Assembly (NCBI RefSeq): GCF_000380335.1
Contig: NC_021149.1
Location: forward strand, 1,054,001 to 1,118,000
Direction of reading: 5' to 3'
Length of the DNA: 64,000 nucleotides
Source of the DNA: Azotobacter vinelandii CA
GTDB taxonomy: Bacteria; Pseudomonadota; Gammaproteobacteria; Pseudomonadales; Pseudomonadaceae
Each line of letters starts with the position of its first letter. The stretch's first letter is position 1. Position numbers and translations under genes: made by a program. Under the pieces are notes generated by a model, which saw only the letters and a program-made list of their open reading frames with translations, ran no database searches and had not been told where the DNA came from. Positions 48,403 through 59,154 of this stretch are shown in pieces.

Positions 48403-49197
48403 ATGCTCATCGATCTGTCCGGCAAGACCGCCCTGGTCACCGGCTCCACCGGCGGCATCGGTCTGGCCATCGCGCGCGGGCTGGCCGAGGCCGGCGCCAC
48501 CGTCATCGTCAACGGCCGCGAGCAGGCCAGGGTCGACGCGGCCCTGGCGCAGTTGCGCGATACCAAAGGCGGTGCTGCGGCTCGCGGGCTGGCCTGCGAC
48601 CTGGGGACGGCCGCCGGCTGCCAGGCGCTGATCGCCGCCGAGCCGGAGGCCGACATCCTGGTCAACAACCTGGGCATCTACGGCGCCCGCGAGTTCTTCG
48701 AGATAACCGACGAAGAGTGGGAAGAAATCTTCCAGGTCAACGTGCTCAGCGGTATCCGCCTGTCGCGGCATTACGCCAAAGGCATGCAGGCCCGTGGCTG
48801 GGGACGCATCCAGTTCATTTCCAGCGAGTCGGCGCTGAACATTCCTGCCGAGATGGTCCACTATGGAGTCAGCAAGACGGCGCTACAGGGTGTCTCGCGC
48901 GGCCTGGCCAAGGTGCTGGCCGGCAGCGGGGTGACGGTCAACAGCATACTGCCGGGGCCGACCCGCACCGAGGGGGTGATCGCCTTCATCGGCGAGATGG
49001 CTCGCCAGGAGGGCGTCAGCCCCGAGGAGATGGAGCGGCTGTTCATCCAGCGCCATCGGCCGTCGAGCCTGCTGCGGCGCTTCGCCGAGCCGGCGGAGGT
49101 CGCCAGTCTCTGCGTCTATGCCGCCTCGCCGCAGGCCAGCGCCACCACCGGCGCGGCGCTGCGGGTGGAGGGCGGGATCGTCGAGAGCATCGCCTGA
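48403..49197 (+). CDS. Short-chain dehydrogenase/reductase
   Basis: A 264-residue NAD(P)-dependent SDR. The cofactor motif is VTGSTGGIGLAIA (about residues 13-25) and ILVNNLGIYG replaces NNAG with NNLG. The catalytic Ser/Tyr/Lys appear as ISSESALN and YGVSKTAL, and PGPTRTEGV follows. The C-terminus has the family GAALRVEGG. AAGGAGA precedes the start, 26 bp after the dioxygenase stop, so they are probably co-transcribed. Substrate unknown. Confidence 0.92.
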   Translation: MLIDLSGKTALVTGSTGGIGLAIARGLAEAGATVIVNGREQARVDAALAQLRDTKGGAAARGLACDLGTAAGCQALIAAEPEADILVNNLGIYGAREFFEITDEEWEEIFQVNVLSGIRLSRHYAKGMQARGWGRIQFISSESALNIPAEMVHYGVSKTALQGVSRGLAKVLAGSGVTVNSILPGPTRTEGVIAFIGEMARQEGVSPEEMERLFIQRHRPSSLLRRFAEPAEVASLCVYAASPQASATTGAALRVEGGIVESIA

Positions 49198-49247
49198 CAT
49201 TCATCCACTGGCCGGTTTGTCCGGCCGACATGCCAAGGAGTGCCGCC

Positions 49248-49565
49248 ATGTCCGTTTCATCCGTGCGCATCGCCACGCAAGACCCGTCCCGCCTGATCCG
49301 GCGCCTGTGCAAGCACTGGGCGCACAAGTATCCGGTCAGCTTCGACGAGCGGCAGGGCGAGATCCAGCTCGCCCTGGGCCACTGCCTGCTGCAGGCGGGC
49401 GACGGGCTGCTGGATGTGCGCCTGCAGGCGAGCGACGCCGGGCAGGCCTCGTTCTTCCGCCAGGTGGTCGCCGAGCACCTGCAGCGCATGGCCGGTGGCG
49501 AAACGCTGGATTTCGCCTGGCGCGACGACGAGGCCGGGATCGCGTCCGGCGAGGGAAAGGATTGA
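49248..49565 (+). CDS. DUF2218 family protein
   Basis: A 105-residue soluble protein of DUF2218. The typical pattern is a Ser/Arg-rich start, the segment LCKHWAHKYPVSFDERQGEI with the conserved KHW, and LQRMAGGETLDFAWRD near the end. The function of the family is unknown; members are often next to siderophore-interacting or redox genes. AAGGAG precedes the ATG. It lies 50 bp after the SDR and 11 bp before a cytochrome b561 gene, so it is the third gene of the LysR-controlled set. Confidence 0.85.
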   Translation: MSVSSVRIATQDPSRLIRRLCKHWAHKYPVSFDERQGEIQLALGHCLLQAGDGLLDVRLQASDAGQASFFRQVVAEHLQRMAGGETLDFAWRDDEAGIASGEGKD

Positions 49566-49576
49566 GGAGCGAAGGC

Positions 49577-50101
49577 ATGTTCGATTCGAAGAGCCGTTAC
49601 GGCGCCATCACCCGGCTCCTGCACAGGTCCATGGCCGTCCTGATCCTCTGGCAGTTCCTCAAGCTGGGCGACCGGATCGCCGACGGCGAGCACTGGGTGG
49701 GCCGGACCCTGGTCCCCTGGCACATTTCCATCGGCGCGTTGCTGCTGGTGCTGGTCGTGTTACGCATGCTCTGGGCCCTGGGCCAGCGGCACCGGCGGCC
49801 GCCGCACCAGGGGCCCGGCGCGCCGCTGGTCAAGGGCGGCCACTTTCTGCTGTACGCCGGCATGCTTCTGATGCCGCTCAGCGGCCTGCTGCTGATGCTC
49901 GGCAAGGGTTACGGCCTGAAGGTCTTCGGCGTCCAACTGGTCGCCAGGAGCGGGCTGGAAACCGGCTGGCTCGCGGCCCTGGGCAGCCTGCATGCACCGC
50001 TCGCCTGGCTGCTGCTGGCGCTGATCCTCGGGCATGTCGGCGCCGCGCTGTTCCATCATTTGGTCAAGGACGACGACACCCTGCGACGCATGGCCGGTTG
50101 A
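49577..50101 (+). CDS. Cytochrome b561 family membrane protein
   Basis: A 174-residue di-heme b561 protein with four membrane helices. Candidate heme ligands are His in LLHRSMAVLI (helix 1), His in VPWHISIGALLL (helix 2), His in GGHFLLYAGMLL (helix 3) and His in LHAPLAWLLLALILGHVGAA (helix 4, shown as LHAPLAWLLL). Members move electrons between quinone and periplasmic acceptors or oxidise superoxide. GAGGAG precedes the ATG. It ends the dioxygenase gene set, 81 bp before sbcD. Confidence 0.9.
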   Translation: MFDSKSRYGAITRLLHRSMAVLILWQFLKLGDRIADGEHWVGRTLVPWHISIGALLLVLVVLRMLWALGQRHRRPPHQGPGAPLVKGGHFLLYAGMLLMPLSGLLLMLGKGYGLKVFGVQLVARSGLETGWLAALGSLHAPLAWLLLALILGHVGAALFHHLVKDDDTLRRMAG

Positions 50102-50182
50102 TTCCGGCAGGCGCCCACGGGCTTGCCAGCCGGGGCGCGGAGGTGCCAAGGTTCCCCGCCTTCTTTCGGACGACGGACCTCC

Positions 50183-51403
50183 ATGCGCCTCCTGCACACC
50201 TCCGACTGGCACCTCGGCCAGCACTTCATGGGCAAGACCCGCCAGGCCGAGCACCGGGCCTTCTGCGACTGGCTCGTCGAGCGGGTGCGCGAGCACGCGG
50301 TCGACGCGCTGATCGTCGCCGGCGACCTGTTCGACAGCGGCGCGCCGCCCAGTCATGCCCGCGAGCAGTACAACCGCTTCATCGTCGCGCTGCGCGCGAC
50401 CGGCGCCCGCCTGGTGGTGCTCGGTGGCAACCACGATTCGGTGGCCATGCTCGGCGAGTCGCGCGGTCTTCTGGCCTGCCTGGACACCTGGGTGATTCCG
50501 GGCGTGGCGGCGGACCCGGCCGAGCAGCTCCTGCTGTTGCCGCGGCGCGACGGTGCGCCGGGCGCGTTGCTCTGCGCCATCCCCTTCATCCGTCCGCGCG
50601 ACGTGCTGAAAAGCGAGGCCGGGCAGAGCGCGGACGCCAAGCTGCAGGCGCTGCAGGCGGCGATCCGCGAACACTACCGGGCGCTGTTCGCCCTCGCCGA
50701 GGCGCGTCGCCGCGAGCTGGGCGGCGCCCTGCCGATCGTCGCCACGGGGCACCTGACCACCGTCGGCGCCAGTGCCAGCGAATCGGTGCGGGAGATCTAC
50801 GTCGGCAGCCTGGAGGCTTTCCCGACCGATGCCTTCCCGCCGGCGGCCTATGTCGCCCTCGGCCATATCCATCGCCCGCAGCAGGTCGCCGGGCTGGAGC
50901 ACATCCGCTACAGCGGCTCGCCGATCCCGCTGTCCTTCGACGAGGCGCGCCAGTGCAAGGAGGTGTTGCTGGTCGACCTGGGCGAGGACGGCCTCGAGGC
51001 GGTGACGCCGCTGCCAGTGCCCTGTTTCCAGCCGCTGCTCACGCTGCGCGGCGATCTCGCCGAGCTGGCCGGCGCCGTTGTCGAGGCGGCCGCCGGGGGT
51101 AGCGCCGAGCGTCCGGTGTGGCTGGAGGTCCGGGTCGTCGCCGACGAGCACCTGCCCGACCTGCCGGCGCGCGTCGCCGCCCTTTGCGCGGGGCTGCCGG
51201 TGGAGGTGCTGCGCATCCGCCGCGAGCGCGGCGACGCAGTCGCCCGCCTGTGCCGCGAGGCACGGGAAACCCTCGACGAACTGAGCCCCGAGGAGGTGTT
51301 CGAACAGCGCCTGGCCGGCGCGGCACTGGACGAGGCGCTGGCCGGGCGCCTGCGCGGCCTGCACCGCCAGGTGCTCGACGAGCTGCGCGAGGAGCGGGCG
51401 TGA
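50183..51403 (+). CDS. sbcD: Exonuclease SbcCD nuclease subunit D
   Basis: A 406-residue Mre11-like Mn2+ nuclease that with SbcC cleaves DNA hairpins and double-strand ends. Phosphoesterase motifs are in order: [12 protein letters not shown] (I), [12 protein letters not shown] (II), VVLGGNHDS (III), [10 protein letters not shown] (IV) and [11 protein letters not shown] (V). The C-terminal SbcD domain follows. The stop overlaps the sbcC start (GTGA), coupling their translation. The upstream ribosome site is weak. Confidence 0.96.
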   Translation: MRLLHTSDWHLGQHFMGKTRQAEHRAFCDWLVERVREHAVDALIVAGDLFDSGAPPSHAREQYNRFIVALRATGARLVVLGGNHDSVAMLGESRGLLACLDTWVIPGVAADPAEQLLLLPRRDGAPGALLCAIPFIRPRDVLKSEAGQSADAKLQALQAAIREHYRALFALAEARRRELGGALPIVATGHLTTVGASASESVREIYVGSLEAFPTDAFPPAAYVALGHIHRPQQVAGLEHIRYSGSPIPLSFDEARQCKEVLLVDLGEDGLEAVTPLPVPCFQPLLTLRGDLAELAGAVVEAAAGGSAERPVWLEVRVVADEHLPDLPARVAALCAGLPVEVLRIRRERGDAVARLCREARETLDELSPEEVFEQRLAGAALDEALAGRLRGLHRQVLDELREERA

Positions 51404-54400
51404 AGATCCTCAGCCTGCGCCTGAAGAACCTCAACTCGCTGAAGGGCGAGTGGAAGATCGATTTTCGCGAAGCGCCGTTCAGGGACAACGGCCTGTTCGC
51501 CATCACCGGGCCGACCGGCGCCGGCAAGACCACCCTGCTCGACGCCATCTGCCTGGCTCTCTATCACCGCACGCCGCGCATGGACCGTTTATCCAAGGAG
51601 TCCAACGAGCTGATGACCCGGCACACCGCCGAGTGCCTGGCCGAGGTGGAATTCGAGGTGAAGGGCCGGGGCTACCGCGCCTTCTGGAGCCAGCGCCGCG
51701 CCCGTGACCGGGCCGACGGCGCGCTGCAGATGCCCAGGGTCGAGCTGGCCGCGGCGGACGGCAGCATCCTCGCCGACAAGGTCGGCGACAAGCTGGCGCG
51801 GATCGAGGCGCTCACCGGCCTCGACTTCGCGCGTTTCACCCGCTCCATGCTGCTCGCCCAGGGCGGTTTCGCCGCCTTTCTCGAGGCCGATGCGAAGAGC
51901 CGCGCCGAACTTCTGGAGCAGCTCACCGGCACCGACATCTACGGGCGGATCTCCCAGCGGGTGTTCGAACATGCCCGCGAGGCGAAGGTGGCCCTCGAAC
52001 GGCTGCAGGAGCGGGCCGCCGGAGTCGAGCTGCTGGATGACGGGGAGCGCCGAGCCCTGGAAGAGCGGGCCGCCGTGCTGGCCGCCGAGGAGGCGCCGTT
52101 GCTGGCGCGCCAGGGCGAGCTGCAGGCCCGGCGCCAGTGGCGCGCGGAGCTGGAGCAGGCGGAGCTGCGCTGCCGGGAGGCGGGGGAGGCGAGTCGACGA
52201 GCCGGCTTGGCGCTGGCCGAAGCCGCGCCGCAACTGGCCCGGCTGGCGGCCGGCGAGCCGGCCGCCGCGTTGCTGCCTGCGCATCGGGACTGGCAGCAGG
52301 CGTGCCAGCAACTGGAGCAGGGCGAGCGCAATCTGACGCAGATCCGTGCCGAGCGGCGCCAGGCCGGCGAGGCGGTCGGCCTGCATCTGTGGCAGGCCGG
52401 CCAATTCGCCCGGCGGATCGCCGTGGCGGCGCAGGAGCAGGCCCGGCGGTTGCACTCGCAGCACCGGCAACTGGCCGAGCAATTGGCCGAACAGCCACGG
52501 TATGCCGAGCTGGGCGAGCGCCTCGGTGCCTGGCGCGAACGATTCGAATGCCACCGCCAGTGGCAGGAAGAGATCGCCGCGCTCCAGGACCGGCAGCGAA
52601 ACGAACAGGCCGCGCTCGCCGAGCTGGGCGAAAGGCAGCGGCAGGCGCAGGAGCATCTGCGGCGCCGGCAGGCCGAGCTGGACAGCGCCTGCGCGGCCGA
52701 ACGCCAGGCCCGCGAGAGTCTGGACACGCTGCTGCAGGGCGAGCCCGAAAGCGCGCTGCGCGAACACTGGCGGCAGGCGCAGTCCCGCCGCAACCTGCTG
52801 CAGCAACTGGAGCAGAATGCCCGCCAGCGCGGCAGCGGCGAAGCGCGTCTGGCCGCCATCGACGCCGAACTGGCCGACGGTCGGCGGCGGCATGGCGAGC
52901 AGCAGGCGCGTCTCGAATTGCTGCGCCAGCGTTACAGGGATTCGCAGGCGCTGGTCGCGGCGAGGAAAAAACTGCTGGAGCAGGAGCGGCGCATTCTCGA
53001 TCTGGAAGCCCAGCGGAGCCAGTTGCAGCCGGGCGAGCCCTGCCCGCTGTGCGGCTCCCGCGAGCATCCGGCCGTCGACACCTACCGGGCGCTGGACCTT
53101 TCCGCCGGCGAACGGGACTTGCAGGCCGCCGAGGCGGAGCTGGAGGCGCTACTCCGCGAAGGCGAGGCGGCACGGGACGCGCTGGCCGTGCTCGACGCCG
53201 AACTCGGGGCGCTGCGCCGGCGCCGCGAACAGGACGGGGACGAGTTGCGCCGGCAGCGTGAACAGTGGCGGCAACTGTGTGCGGAGCTGGGCACGGAGCC
53301 AATCGATCTGGCGGCCATCCGGGATGCGCTGGACGAACGGCTGGCGGCATTCGAAGGGCGTCTGCAACAGCTCGAACTCGGCCGGCAGGCCGTGGCGCAA
53401 TCCGCCGAGGCGCGCCAGCGGATGGAGCGCGCTTGCGAGCAGGATGGTCAGCAGGTGCGGTTGCTCGAAGAACGCCTGCTCGCCAGTCGCGGTCGCGCGC
53501 AGGAGCTGGACGAACGCTTGCGCCAGTGCAGGGAGCTGTTGAGTCGCGGCGAGCAGGCCCTGGCCGAGGAACTGGCCGCCTTCGGCCATCCGCTGCCGGA
53601 CGACGGCGCGGCCTGGCTCGCGCGGCGGCAGGGCGAGTGGCAGGACTGGCAGCGGCGGCAGAACCGTCTGCAGCAACTGGAGCGCGAGCGGCTGGAGCAG
53701 AGCGCCCTGGTCGAGGCCGCCGAGAAGCAGGCGGCGCTCTGGCAAGGACGCTGGAGCGAACTGGGCGAAGCCGGGCGGACCGCCCCGGCCGAATGCGTCG
53801 ATGCCCAGGACGCCCTCGCCGGGGCGGAAGCCGGACTGGACGCTGCCCGGCGCCGGGCCAACGAACTGGACGGGCGCCTGCTGTCGCTGGAAGAACAGGT
53901 ACGGCAGCAGCGCCGCCATCTGGAGGCCTGCGGCGCGCACTGGCGGGCGCAATTGGCGCGGAGTCCGTTCGCCGACGAGGCGGCATTCCGCGCGGCGCTG
54001 CTCGACGATGCCCAGCGTGCCGCCCTGCAGGACCTCAAGGCGCGTCTGGAACGGGCGCGGACCGAGGCACTGGCCCTGCTCGCCGCCGCCGAGGGGCGGT
54101 TGGCCGGCCTGCTGGCCGAACCCCGGACCACGGCCAGCGGCGAGGAACTGGAGCGACAGGCGCAGGAACTGGCCGGGCGGCTGCGGAGCCTGGCCGAGGA
54201 GCAGGGGGCGATCCGCGCCACGCTGTCCGCCGACGACGAGCGCCGGCAAGGCCGGCAGGCGCTGTTCGCGGAGATCGAGCGCTGCCGGGCCGAGTACGAT
54301 CTCTGGCAGCACCTCAACGGGCTGATCGGCTCGGCCGACGGCGCCAAGTACCGCAAGTTCGCCCAGGGCCTGACCCTCGACCATCTGGTCTGGCTGGCCA

Positions 54401-54813
54401 ACCGCCAACTGGCGCGTCTGCACGGCCGTTACCAACTGGCACGACGTTCCGACGGCGAACTGGAGCTGGAGGTCGTCGACACCTGGCAGGGCGACGCGAC
54501 CCGCGACACCCGCACCCTGTCCGGCGGCGAGAGCTTCCTGGTCAGCCTGGCCCTGGCCCTGGCGCTGTCCGACCTGGTCAGTCACAAGACCAGCATCGAC
54601 TCGCTGTTTCTCGACGAGGGCTTCGGCACCCTCGACGGCGAGACCCTGGAGGTGGCCCTGGACGCCCTGGACAGCCTCAACGCCAGCGGCAAGACCATCG
54701 GCGTGATCAGCCACGTCGAAGCGCTCAAGGAGCGCATCCCGGTGCAGCTCAGGGTGAGCAAGGGCGTGGGGATGGGCTACAGCGCCCTGGAAAGGCGCTT
54801 CGCCCTGTCCTGA
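51400..54813 (+). CDS. sbcC: Exonuclease SbcCD ATPase subunit C
   Basis: A 1137-residue Rad50-like ATPase. The N-terminal Walker A is [20 protein letters not shown] (about residues 36-55) and [14 protein letters not shown] contains the Q-loop. Long coiled coils rich in Gln, Glu, Arg and Ala (about 200-950) are interrupted by the zinc hook CPLCG near residue 548. The C-terminus has the ABC signature [17 protein letters not shown] and Walker [12 protein letters not shown]. It starts with GTG, after GAGGAG, inside the end of sbcD. Its low-complexity coding DNA gives long spurious frames on the other strand. Confidence 0.96.
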   Translation: MKILSLRLKNLNSLKGEWKIDFREAPFRDNGLFAITGPTGAGKTTLLDAICLALYHRTPRMDRLSKESNELMTRHTAECLAEVEFEVKGRGYRAFWSQRRARDRADGALQMPRVELAAADGSILADKVGDKLARIEALTGLDFARFTRSMLLAQGGFAAFLEADAKSRAELLEQLTGTDIYGRISQRVFEHAREAKVALERLQERAAGVELLDDGERRALEERAAVLAAEEAPLLARQGELQARRQWRAELEQAELRCREAGEASRRAGLALAEAAPQLARLAAGEPAAALLPAHRDWQQACQQLEQGERNLTQIRAERRQAGEAVGLHLWQAGQFARRIAVAAQEQARRLHSQHRQLAEQLAEQPRYAELGERLGAWRERFECHRQWQEEIAALQDRQRNEQAALAELGERQRQAQEHLRRRQAELDSACAAERQARESLDTLLQGEPESALREHWRQAQSRRNLLQQLEQNARQRGSGEARLAAIDAELADGRRRHGEQQARLELLRQRYRDSQALVAARKKLLEQERRILDLEAQRSQLQPGEPCPLCGSREHPAVDTYRALDLSAGERDLQAAEAELEALLREGEAARDALAVLDAELGALRRRREQDGDELRRQREQWRQLCAELGTEPIDLAAIRDALDERLAAFEGRLQQLELGRQAVAQSAEARQRMERACEQDGQQVRLLEERLLASRGRAQELDERLRQCRELLSRGEQALAEELAAFGHPLPDDGAAWLARRQGEWQDWQRRQNRLQQLERERLEQSALVEAAEKQAALWQGRWSELGEAGRTAPAECVDAQDALAGAEAGLDAARRRANELDGRLLSLEEQVRQQRRHLEACGAHWRAQLARSPFADEAAFRAALLDDAQRAALQDLKARLERARTEALALLAAAEGRLAGLLAEPRTTASGEELERQAQELAGRLRSLAEEQGAIRATLSADDERRQGRQALFAEIERCRAEYDLWQHLNGLIGSADGAKYRKFAQGLTLDHLVWLANRQLARLHGRYQLARRSDGELELEVVDTWQGDATRDTRTLSGGESFLVSLALALALSDLVSHKTSIDSLFLDEGFGTLDGETLEVALDALDSLNASGKTIGVISHVEALKERIPVQLRVSKGVGMGYSALERRFALS

Positions 54814-54851
54814 GTCGGCCTCTGCCGGGATGGCGCGGAATATGCCTGCAG

Positions 54852-54886
54852 CCGGCCCGTTCCCGCGAATCGGCGGGGCGGGCCGG
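54852..54886 (+). terminator. Hairpin after sbcC
   Basis: CCGGCCCG (54852-54859) and CGGGCCGG (54879-54886) form a perfect stem around 19 nt, about 40 bp after the sbcC stop. No strong T-run follows. Confidence 0.35.
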
Positions 54887-54980
54887 TTCGTCGCACCAGC
54901 GGCGTGCAGCGGTCGCCCTGTCGCGGAACGGTAACCAATCTTCTGTAAATAGCTGCCATCGCAAAGCGGAGCCCCGTGGT

Positions 54981-55211
54981 ATGTCCACCCTGACCGAACT
55001 CGTCGAACAGATCGCCCAACTCTATCCCCTCGAGGACAAGCGGGTCGGCAAACGCTATCGCGTGGTCGACGAACTGGCGGGGATGACCGAACTGGAGGAG
55101 GTCGGCGGCGCGCCGCGCTACATCCGCACCGCCGAGCTGCAGGACCGCCGGCTGTGGGCGCATGCCAACGACAGTTGGCTCGAGCGGCGCCAGCGCGGCG
55201 ATCGGCACTGA
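54981..55211 (+). CDS. Small hypothetical protein
   Basis: A 76-residue soluble, charged protein: MSTLTELVEQIAQLYPLEDK at the start, then RVGKRYRVVDELAGMTELEE and an Arg-rich end WLERRQRGDRH. I recognise no family. It has its own less GC-rich upstream DNA (around 54920-54960, GTAACCAATCTTCTGTAAAT) that looks like a promoter. The gene converges on the TerC-CBS gene with 4 bp between stops. Confidence 0.6.
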   Translation: MSTLTELVEQIAQLYPLEDKRVGKRYRVVDELAGMTELEEVGGAPRYIRTAELQDRRLWAHANDSWLERRQRGDRH

Positions 55212-55215
55212 CCGC

Positions 55216-56772
55216 TCAGGTCCGGAGCGGCTGCAGCAGCATGCGGGTGATCCGCCGCTCCTTCACTTCGCTGACCCGCAGCCGCCAACCGCGATAGGTC
55301 AGTTCGTCGCCGGGCGCCGGCAGGCGGTCGAGCAGACTCATGGCCAGCCCCGCCAGGGTCTGGTAGTCGTCGGTGGCCTGGGCCTGGAAGCCCAGGCGTC
55401 GACCGAGCTGCGTCAGGCTGATGGCGCCGCTGACCTCGTAGGCCCCTTCGCGCTCGATCACGTCCGGTCCCTCCATCTCGCTGGCGTCCGGCAGTTCGCC
55501 GGCGATCGCCTCGAGAATGTCGGTGAGGGTCAGCAGGCCCTCGAAATGGCCGAATTCGTTGACCACGAACGCCACATGGGTCGAGGCCTGGCGCATCTGT
55601 TCGAGGGCGTTGAGCACCGAGCAGCCGTCCGGCAGATTGAGCGGCTGGCGCACCAGCCGCTCGATGTCCGGGTGCTCGTCCTGCAGCAGCAGGCGCAGCA
55701 GTTCCTTCTTGTGCACGTAGCCCAGGGGCTCGTCGATGGCGGCGCCACGCGCCACCACCAGCCGCGAGTGGGGCGAGTCGAGCAGGCGTTGGCGGATCTG
55801 CGCCTCGTCGGCGTCGAGGGCGATGTGGTCGACCTGCATGCGGTCGGTCATCGCGCTGGCGATGGGCCGTTCGGCCAGGTGCAGCACGCCGCTGATCATC
55901 ACCCGTTCGCGGCGGCCGAAGAGCGCGGTGCCGGCCTCGTCGCCGCCGAGCATGTCGGCGATCTCCTCGCCGATCTCCTCGGCCTCCAGCCGCTGCCCGC
56001 CGAGCAGGCGCAGCACCGCGTGGGCGGTGCGCTCGCGCAGCGTGTGCCGGCCCTGCAACTGTTTCTTGCGGCGCCAGCGGGCCAACTGGTTGAACAGCTC
56101 GATGAGGATCGAGAAGCCGATCGCCGCGTACAGGTAGCCCTTGGGAATGTGGAAGCCGAGGCCTTCCGCGGTGAGGCTGAGGCCGATCATCAGCAGAAAG
56201 CCCAGGCACAGCATGATCACCGTGGGGTGGGCGTTGACGAAGGCGGTCAACGGCTTGCTGGCGACGATCATCAGGCCGATGGAGATCACCACGGCGAGCA
56301 TCATCACCTGCAACTGGTCGACCATGCCGACGGCGGTGATCACCGCGTCCAGGGAGAACACCGCGTCGAGCACGACGATCTGCGCCACCACCGGCCAGAA
56401 GCGGGCGTAGGTCCGGCTGCCGGACTGGATATGGGCATGGCCTTCGAGACGTTCGTGCAGTTCCATGGTGGCCTTGAACAGCAGGAACAGGCCGCCGAAC
56501 AGCATGATCAGGTCGCGCCCGGAAAAGCTCTTGCCGAGTAGCGAGAGCAGCGGCTCGGTCAGAGTCACCAGCCAGGAGATGCTGGCCAACAGGCCCAGGC
56601 GCATGAGCAGCGCCAGCGACAGGCCGATGATCCGCGCGCGGTCGCGCTGCTCGGGCGGCAGCTTGTCGGCGAGGATGGCGATGAATACCAGGTTGTCGAT
56701 GCCGAGCACGATCTCCAGCACGATCAGGGTCAGAAGACCCAGCCAGGCCGTGGGGTCAGCCAGCCATTCCAT
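55216..56772 (-). CDS. TerC-family membrane protein with CBS and CorC_HlyC domains
   Basis: A 518-residue protein (YegH/YoaE-like). Residues 1 to about 240 form a TerC domain of about seven membrane helices with acidic residues in the membrane: [19 protein letters not shown] and [17 protein letters not shown], the paired Asp motif of the family. A CBS pair follows (about 300-430, [20 protein letters not shown] and [20 protein letters not shown]), and then a CorC_HlyC-type C-terminus (about 440-518). TerC proteins handle Mn2+ or other metals during protein export. AAGGAAA precedes the start at 56772; an upstream Met at 56961 is not needed. Confidence 0.9.
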   Translation of the reverse strand: MEWLADPTAWLGLLTLIVLEIVLGIDNLVFIAILADKLPPEQRDRARIIGLSLALLMRLGLLASISWLVTLTEPLLSLLGKSFSGRDLIMLFGGLFLLFKATMELHERLEGHAHIQSGSRTYARFWPVVAQIVVLDAVFSLDAVITAVGMVDQLQVMMLAVVISIGLMIVASKPLTAFVNAHPTVIMLCLGFLLMIGLSLTAEGLGFHIPKGYLYAAIGFSILIELFNQLARWRRKKQLQGRHTLRERTAHAVLRLLGGQRLEAEEIGEEIADMLGGDEAGTALFGRRERVMISGVLHLAERPIASAMTDRMQVDHIALDADEAQIRQRLLDSPHSRLVVARGAAIDEPLGYVHKKELLRLLLQDEHPDIERLVRQPLNLPDGCSVLNALEQMRQASTHVAFVVNEFGHFEGLLTLTDILEAIAGELPDASEMEGPDVIEREGAYEVSGAISLTQLGRRLGFQAQATDDYQTLAGLAMSLLDRLPAPGDELTYRGWRLRVSEVKERRITRMLLQPLRT

Positions 56773-57307
56773 GAGCGGTTTCCTTTTGCGTTCGGATGCG
56801 GGGGAGGGGGAGCCTGCGGTCTTCCGGTAGCGGCGCGGGGGACGCGGACAGGGGGTGAGCGAGCGATGCCGGCTCGGCCGGGAAGTACGCTCCGGGCCGT
56901 CGGGGCGGCTGACTGCAAGTGTGGTCCATGTACGACCGATGGATGAGGAGAGGCGCGCCATGTTACGGCAGAGCCCCGGCGTCGCTAAGCGCGCAAACGT
57001 AACCGTTTTTTAGAGTCCGGCGGACCAGGGGCAGGCGTTTCGATGCGTGCTCGTCATGGGCGCGTCGGCCTGGAGAGGATTTGCGCTGCGCCGGGCACGG
57101 TCGTGCGGGCCGGCGGCTGGCGTTTTTCGATATGTGTGTATGTATGTCAGTTTTTCCAGGGCCCCGGCTAGAGTTGATGGAGATTGGCACTCGGGTACTC
57201 GGAGGCCGATCTCCGCAGTTCGCAAACAAGCTGTCAGGTTGACGAGTTCGCAGTCTTTTCAGCCCTTGAGTTGTGCCTTCAACATTTCGAAGCACGATGA
57301 GGCCATC
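56773..57307 (+). other. Intergenic region between divergent genes
   Basis: About 535 bp. It contains the promoters of the TerC-CBS gene and the GNAT-like gene; an A/T-richer patch at 57122-57160 (GTTTTTCGATATGTGTG) is the likeliest promoter. A 17-codon frame at 56960-57013 with GGAGAGG upstream is noted but not called. Confidence 0.4.
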
Positions 57308-58012
57308 ATGGAAAGCTTGCAACGGCATGACCATGTCGCTCGGACATGGCGCAGACTGCAGCAGTTGGGTCCCGCCCACAGCCTTCACCTGCTGCTGGTG
57401 AAAACCATCAATCGCCTGGCGTTGTTCAAGATCCTGCGCGGCATCCTGCTGCTCGAGGTCGATCCGGCGTTCCTCGACTGTCCGGCCGGCTACACGCCGG
57501 GCTTTCTGGACGAGAAGCGACTGCGTCACTTCGCCTGCGATCCACGGAGCGGGCTGGATGACGCTTTTCTCGACGAGGCCCTGGCCAAGGGCGATCGCTG
57601 CTATGCGATTCTCGACGGCGAGACGCTGGCCGCCTACGGCTGGTACTCGCGTCTGCCGACCCGCATCGACCCGCCGGACCTGCTGCTCGGTTTCGATCCG
57701 GAGTATGTCTACATGTACAAGGGGCTGACCGACCCTCGTTATCGCGGGCGGCGATTGCACGCCATCGGCATGAACCGGGCATTGCAGTGCTATCGGGAGG
57801 AGGGTGCGAAAGGGATCGTTTCCTACGTCGAATCGACCAACGGCGACTCGCTCAAATCCTGCTTCCGCCTGGGCTACCGGGCGTTCGGCTCGATCTACCT
57901 GCTGCGCCTCTTCGGCTACGACCTGCGCCTGTGCGGTCCCGGTTGTCGCCGCTACCGGTTCGCCCTGCACGACGACGAGTCGATGGAGGGCATGAGCGCT
58001 CGCAAGGCATGA
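57308..58012 (+). CDS. GNAT-like N-acetyltransferase
   Basis: A 234-residue protein with a GNAT-type core in its second half. YVYMYKGLTDPRYRGRRLHA (about residues 136-155) matches the acetyl-CoA pyrophosphate loop (R-x-x-G-x-G/R) with a preceding beta strand, and GIVSYVESTNGDSLKSCFRLGYRAFG (shown as NGDSLKSCFRLGY) is the usual late GNAT helix and strand. The N-terminal 60 residues are helical and basic. The substrate is unknown. GATGAGG lies upstream of the ATG. It is followed by rlmF on the opposite strand. Confidence 0.7.
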   Translation: MESLQRHDHVARTWRRLQQLGPAHSLHLLLVKTINRLALFKILRGILLLEVDPAFLDCPAGYTPGFLDEKRLRHFACDPRSGLDDAFLDEALAKGDRCYAILDGETLAAYGWYSRLPTRIDPPDLLLGFDPEYVYMYKGLTDPRYRGRRLHAIGMNRALQCYREEGAKGIVSYVESTNGDSLKSCFRLGYRAFGSIYLLRLFGYDLRLCGPGCRRYRFALHDDESMEGMSARKA

Positions 58013-58070
58013 GGGAGGGGCGTTTCCGCTCGCCGGATGCGGTTGGCGTCGCGTGCCGGTCGAGCGGGAC

Positions 58071-59120
58071 TCAGTCCCGGGCGGTTTCCCGACGCGGAGT
58101 TTTCCTGCGTTCTTCCCGCCAGTGGCGCCGGGCCGCGTCGTCGAGGAAGGTCCAGGCGACGAAGCGGCTCTGCTTCTGCCCCTGGGCCATGGGCACGACA
58201 CGCACCTCGCGGGCTCCGGCCCGCTGCAGCGCGGCCCGGGCGGCGGGCAGGTTGGCGGTCTTGGAGATCAGGCTGCTGAACCAGCACACCTGTCCGGCGA
58301 ACTGCGCGCTTTCCGCGATCATCCGGGCGACGAAGGCGGCTTCGCCGCCGGGACAGTAGAGTTCGGCGCCCTGGCCGCCGAAGTTCAGCAGCGGCAGTTT
58401 GCGCCGGGGATCGAGCTTGCCGAGGTTGCGCCACTTGCGCCGGCTGCCACGGACGGCCTCTTCCGGCGAGGCGTGGAAGGGTGGGTTGCAGAGGCTCAGG
58501 TCGAAGCGTTCGTCGCTTCGCAGCAGGCCCTGGAAGATGTGCGCGGGGTCGTTCTGGCGGCGCAGCCGGATGGCCGCGGCCAGGCCGGGGTTGGCGCGGA
58601 CGATGGCCTCGGCCGAGGCCAGCGCGATCGGGTCGATGTCGGCGCCGAGAAAGCGCCAGCCGTACTCGCGGTGGCCGATCAGGGGATAGATGCAGTTGGC
58701 GCCGACACCGATGTCCAGCACCCGCAGCGCGGCGCCGCGCGGGATGATGCCGCCGTGCTCGGCGGCCAGGAGGTCGGCCAGGCCGTGCAGGTAGTCGGCG
58801 CGGCCGGGGATCGGCGGGCACAGGTAGCCGGGCGGGATGTCCCACTGGCGGATGCCATAGTGCTCGGCGAGCAGGGCGCGGTTGAGGGCCTTCACCGCCT
58901 CGGGATCGGCGAAGTCGATGCTTCGCTTGCCGTAGGGGTTGAGGATGACGAAGGCGGCCAGTGCCGGATGGCGGCGGATCAGCGCGGGGAAGTCGTAGCG
59001 GCCCCGGTGGCGGTTGCGTGGATGCAGCGGGCTCGGGTCTTGCGCTGGCGACGTGGGGGGACGGGGTGTGCTCGGCATCGCGGAGGGCTGGCGGATAGGC
59101 TGGGCGGCGGATTGTCCCAT
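58071..59120 (-). CDS. rlmF: 23S rRNA (adenine1618-N6)-methyltransferase RlmF
   Basis: A 349-residue SAM-dependent enzyme that methylates A1618 of 23S r[20 protein letters not shown] near residue 32 is the family signature. The SAM motif is [15 protein letters not shown] (about 134-148) and the catalytic motif is NPPF in [19 protein letters not shown] completes the SAM site. The C-terminus is basic. Start 59120 (MGQSAAQ) and ATG 59078 (MPSTPRP) are both possible; neither has a strong ribosome site, and the first 30 residues are Pro-rich and poorly conserved. Confidence 0.92.
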
Positions 59121-59154
59121 AACTCGGGGCGGCGCGCTGCCCGGTGCTCGGCCG

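Noticed and set aside
56960-57013. 17-codon frame with GGAGAGG upstream, possible leader peptide
   Set aside because: Too short to judge, no attenuator-like hairpins follow, and no amino-acid bias suggests a leader peptide.
57184-57199. TGGCAC before the GNAT-like gene as a sigma-54 promoter
   Set aside because: The matching -12 GC at the right spacing is absent.
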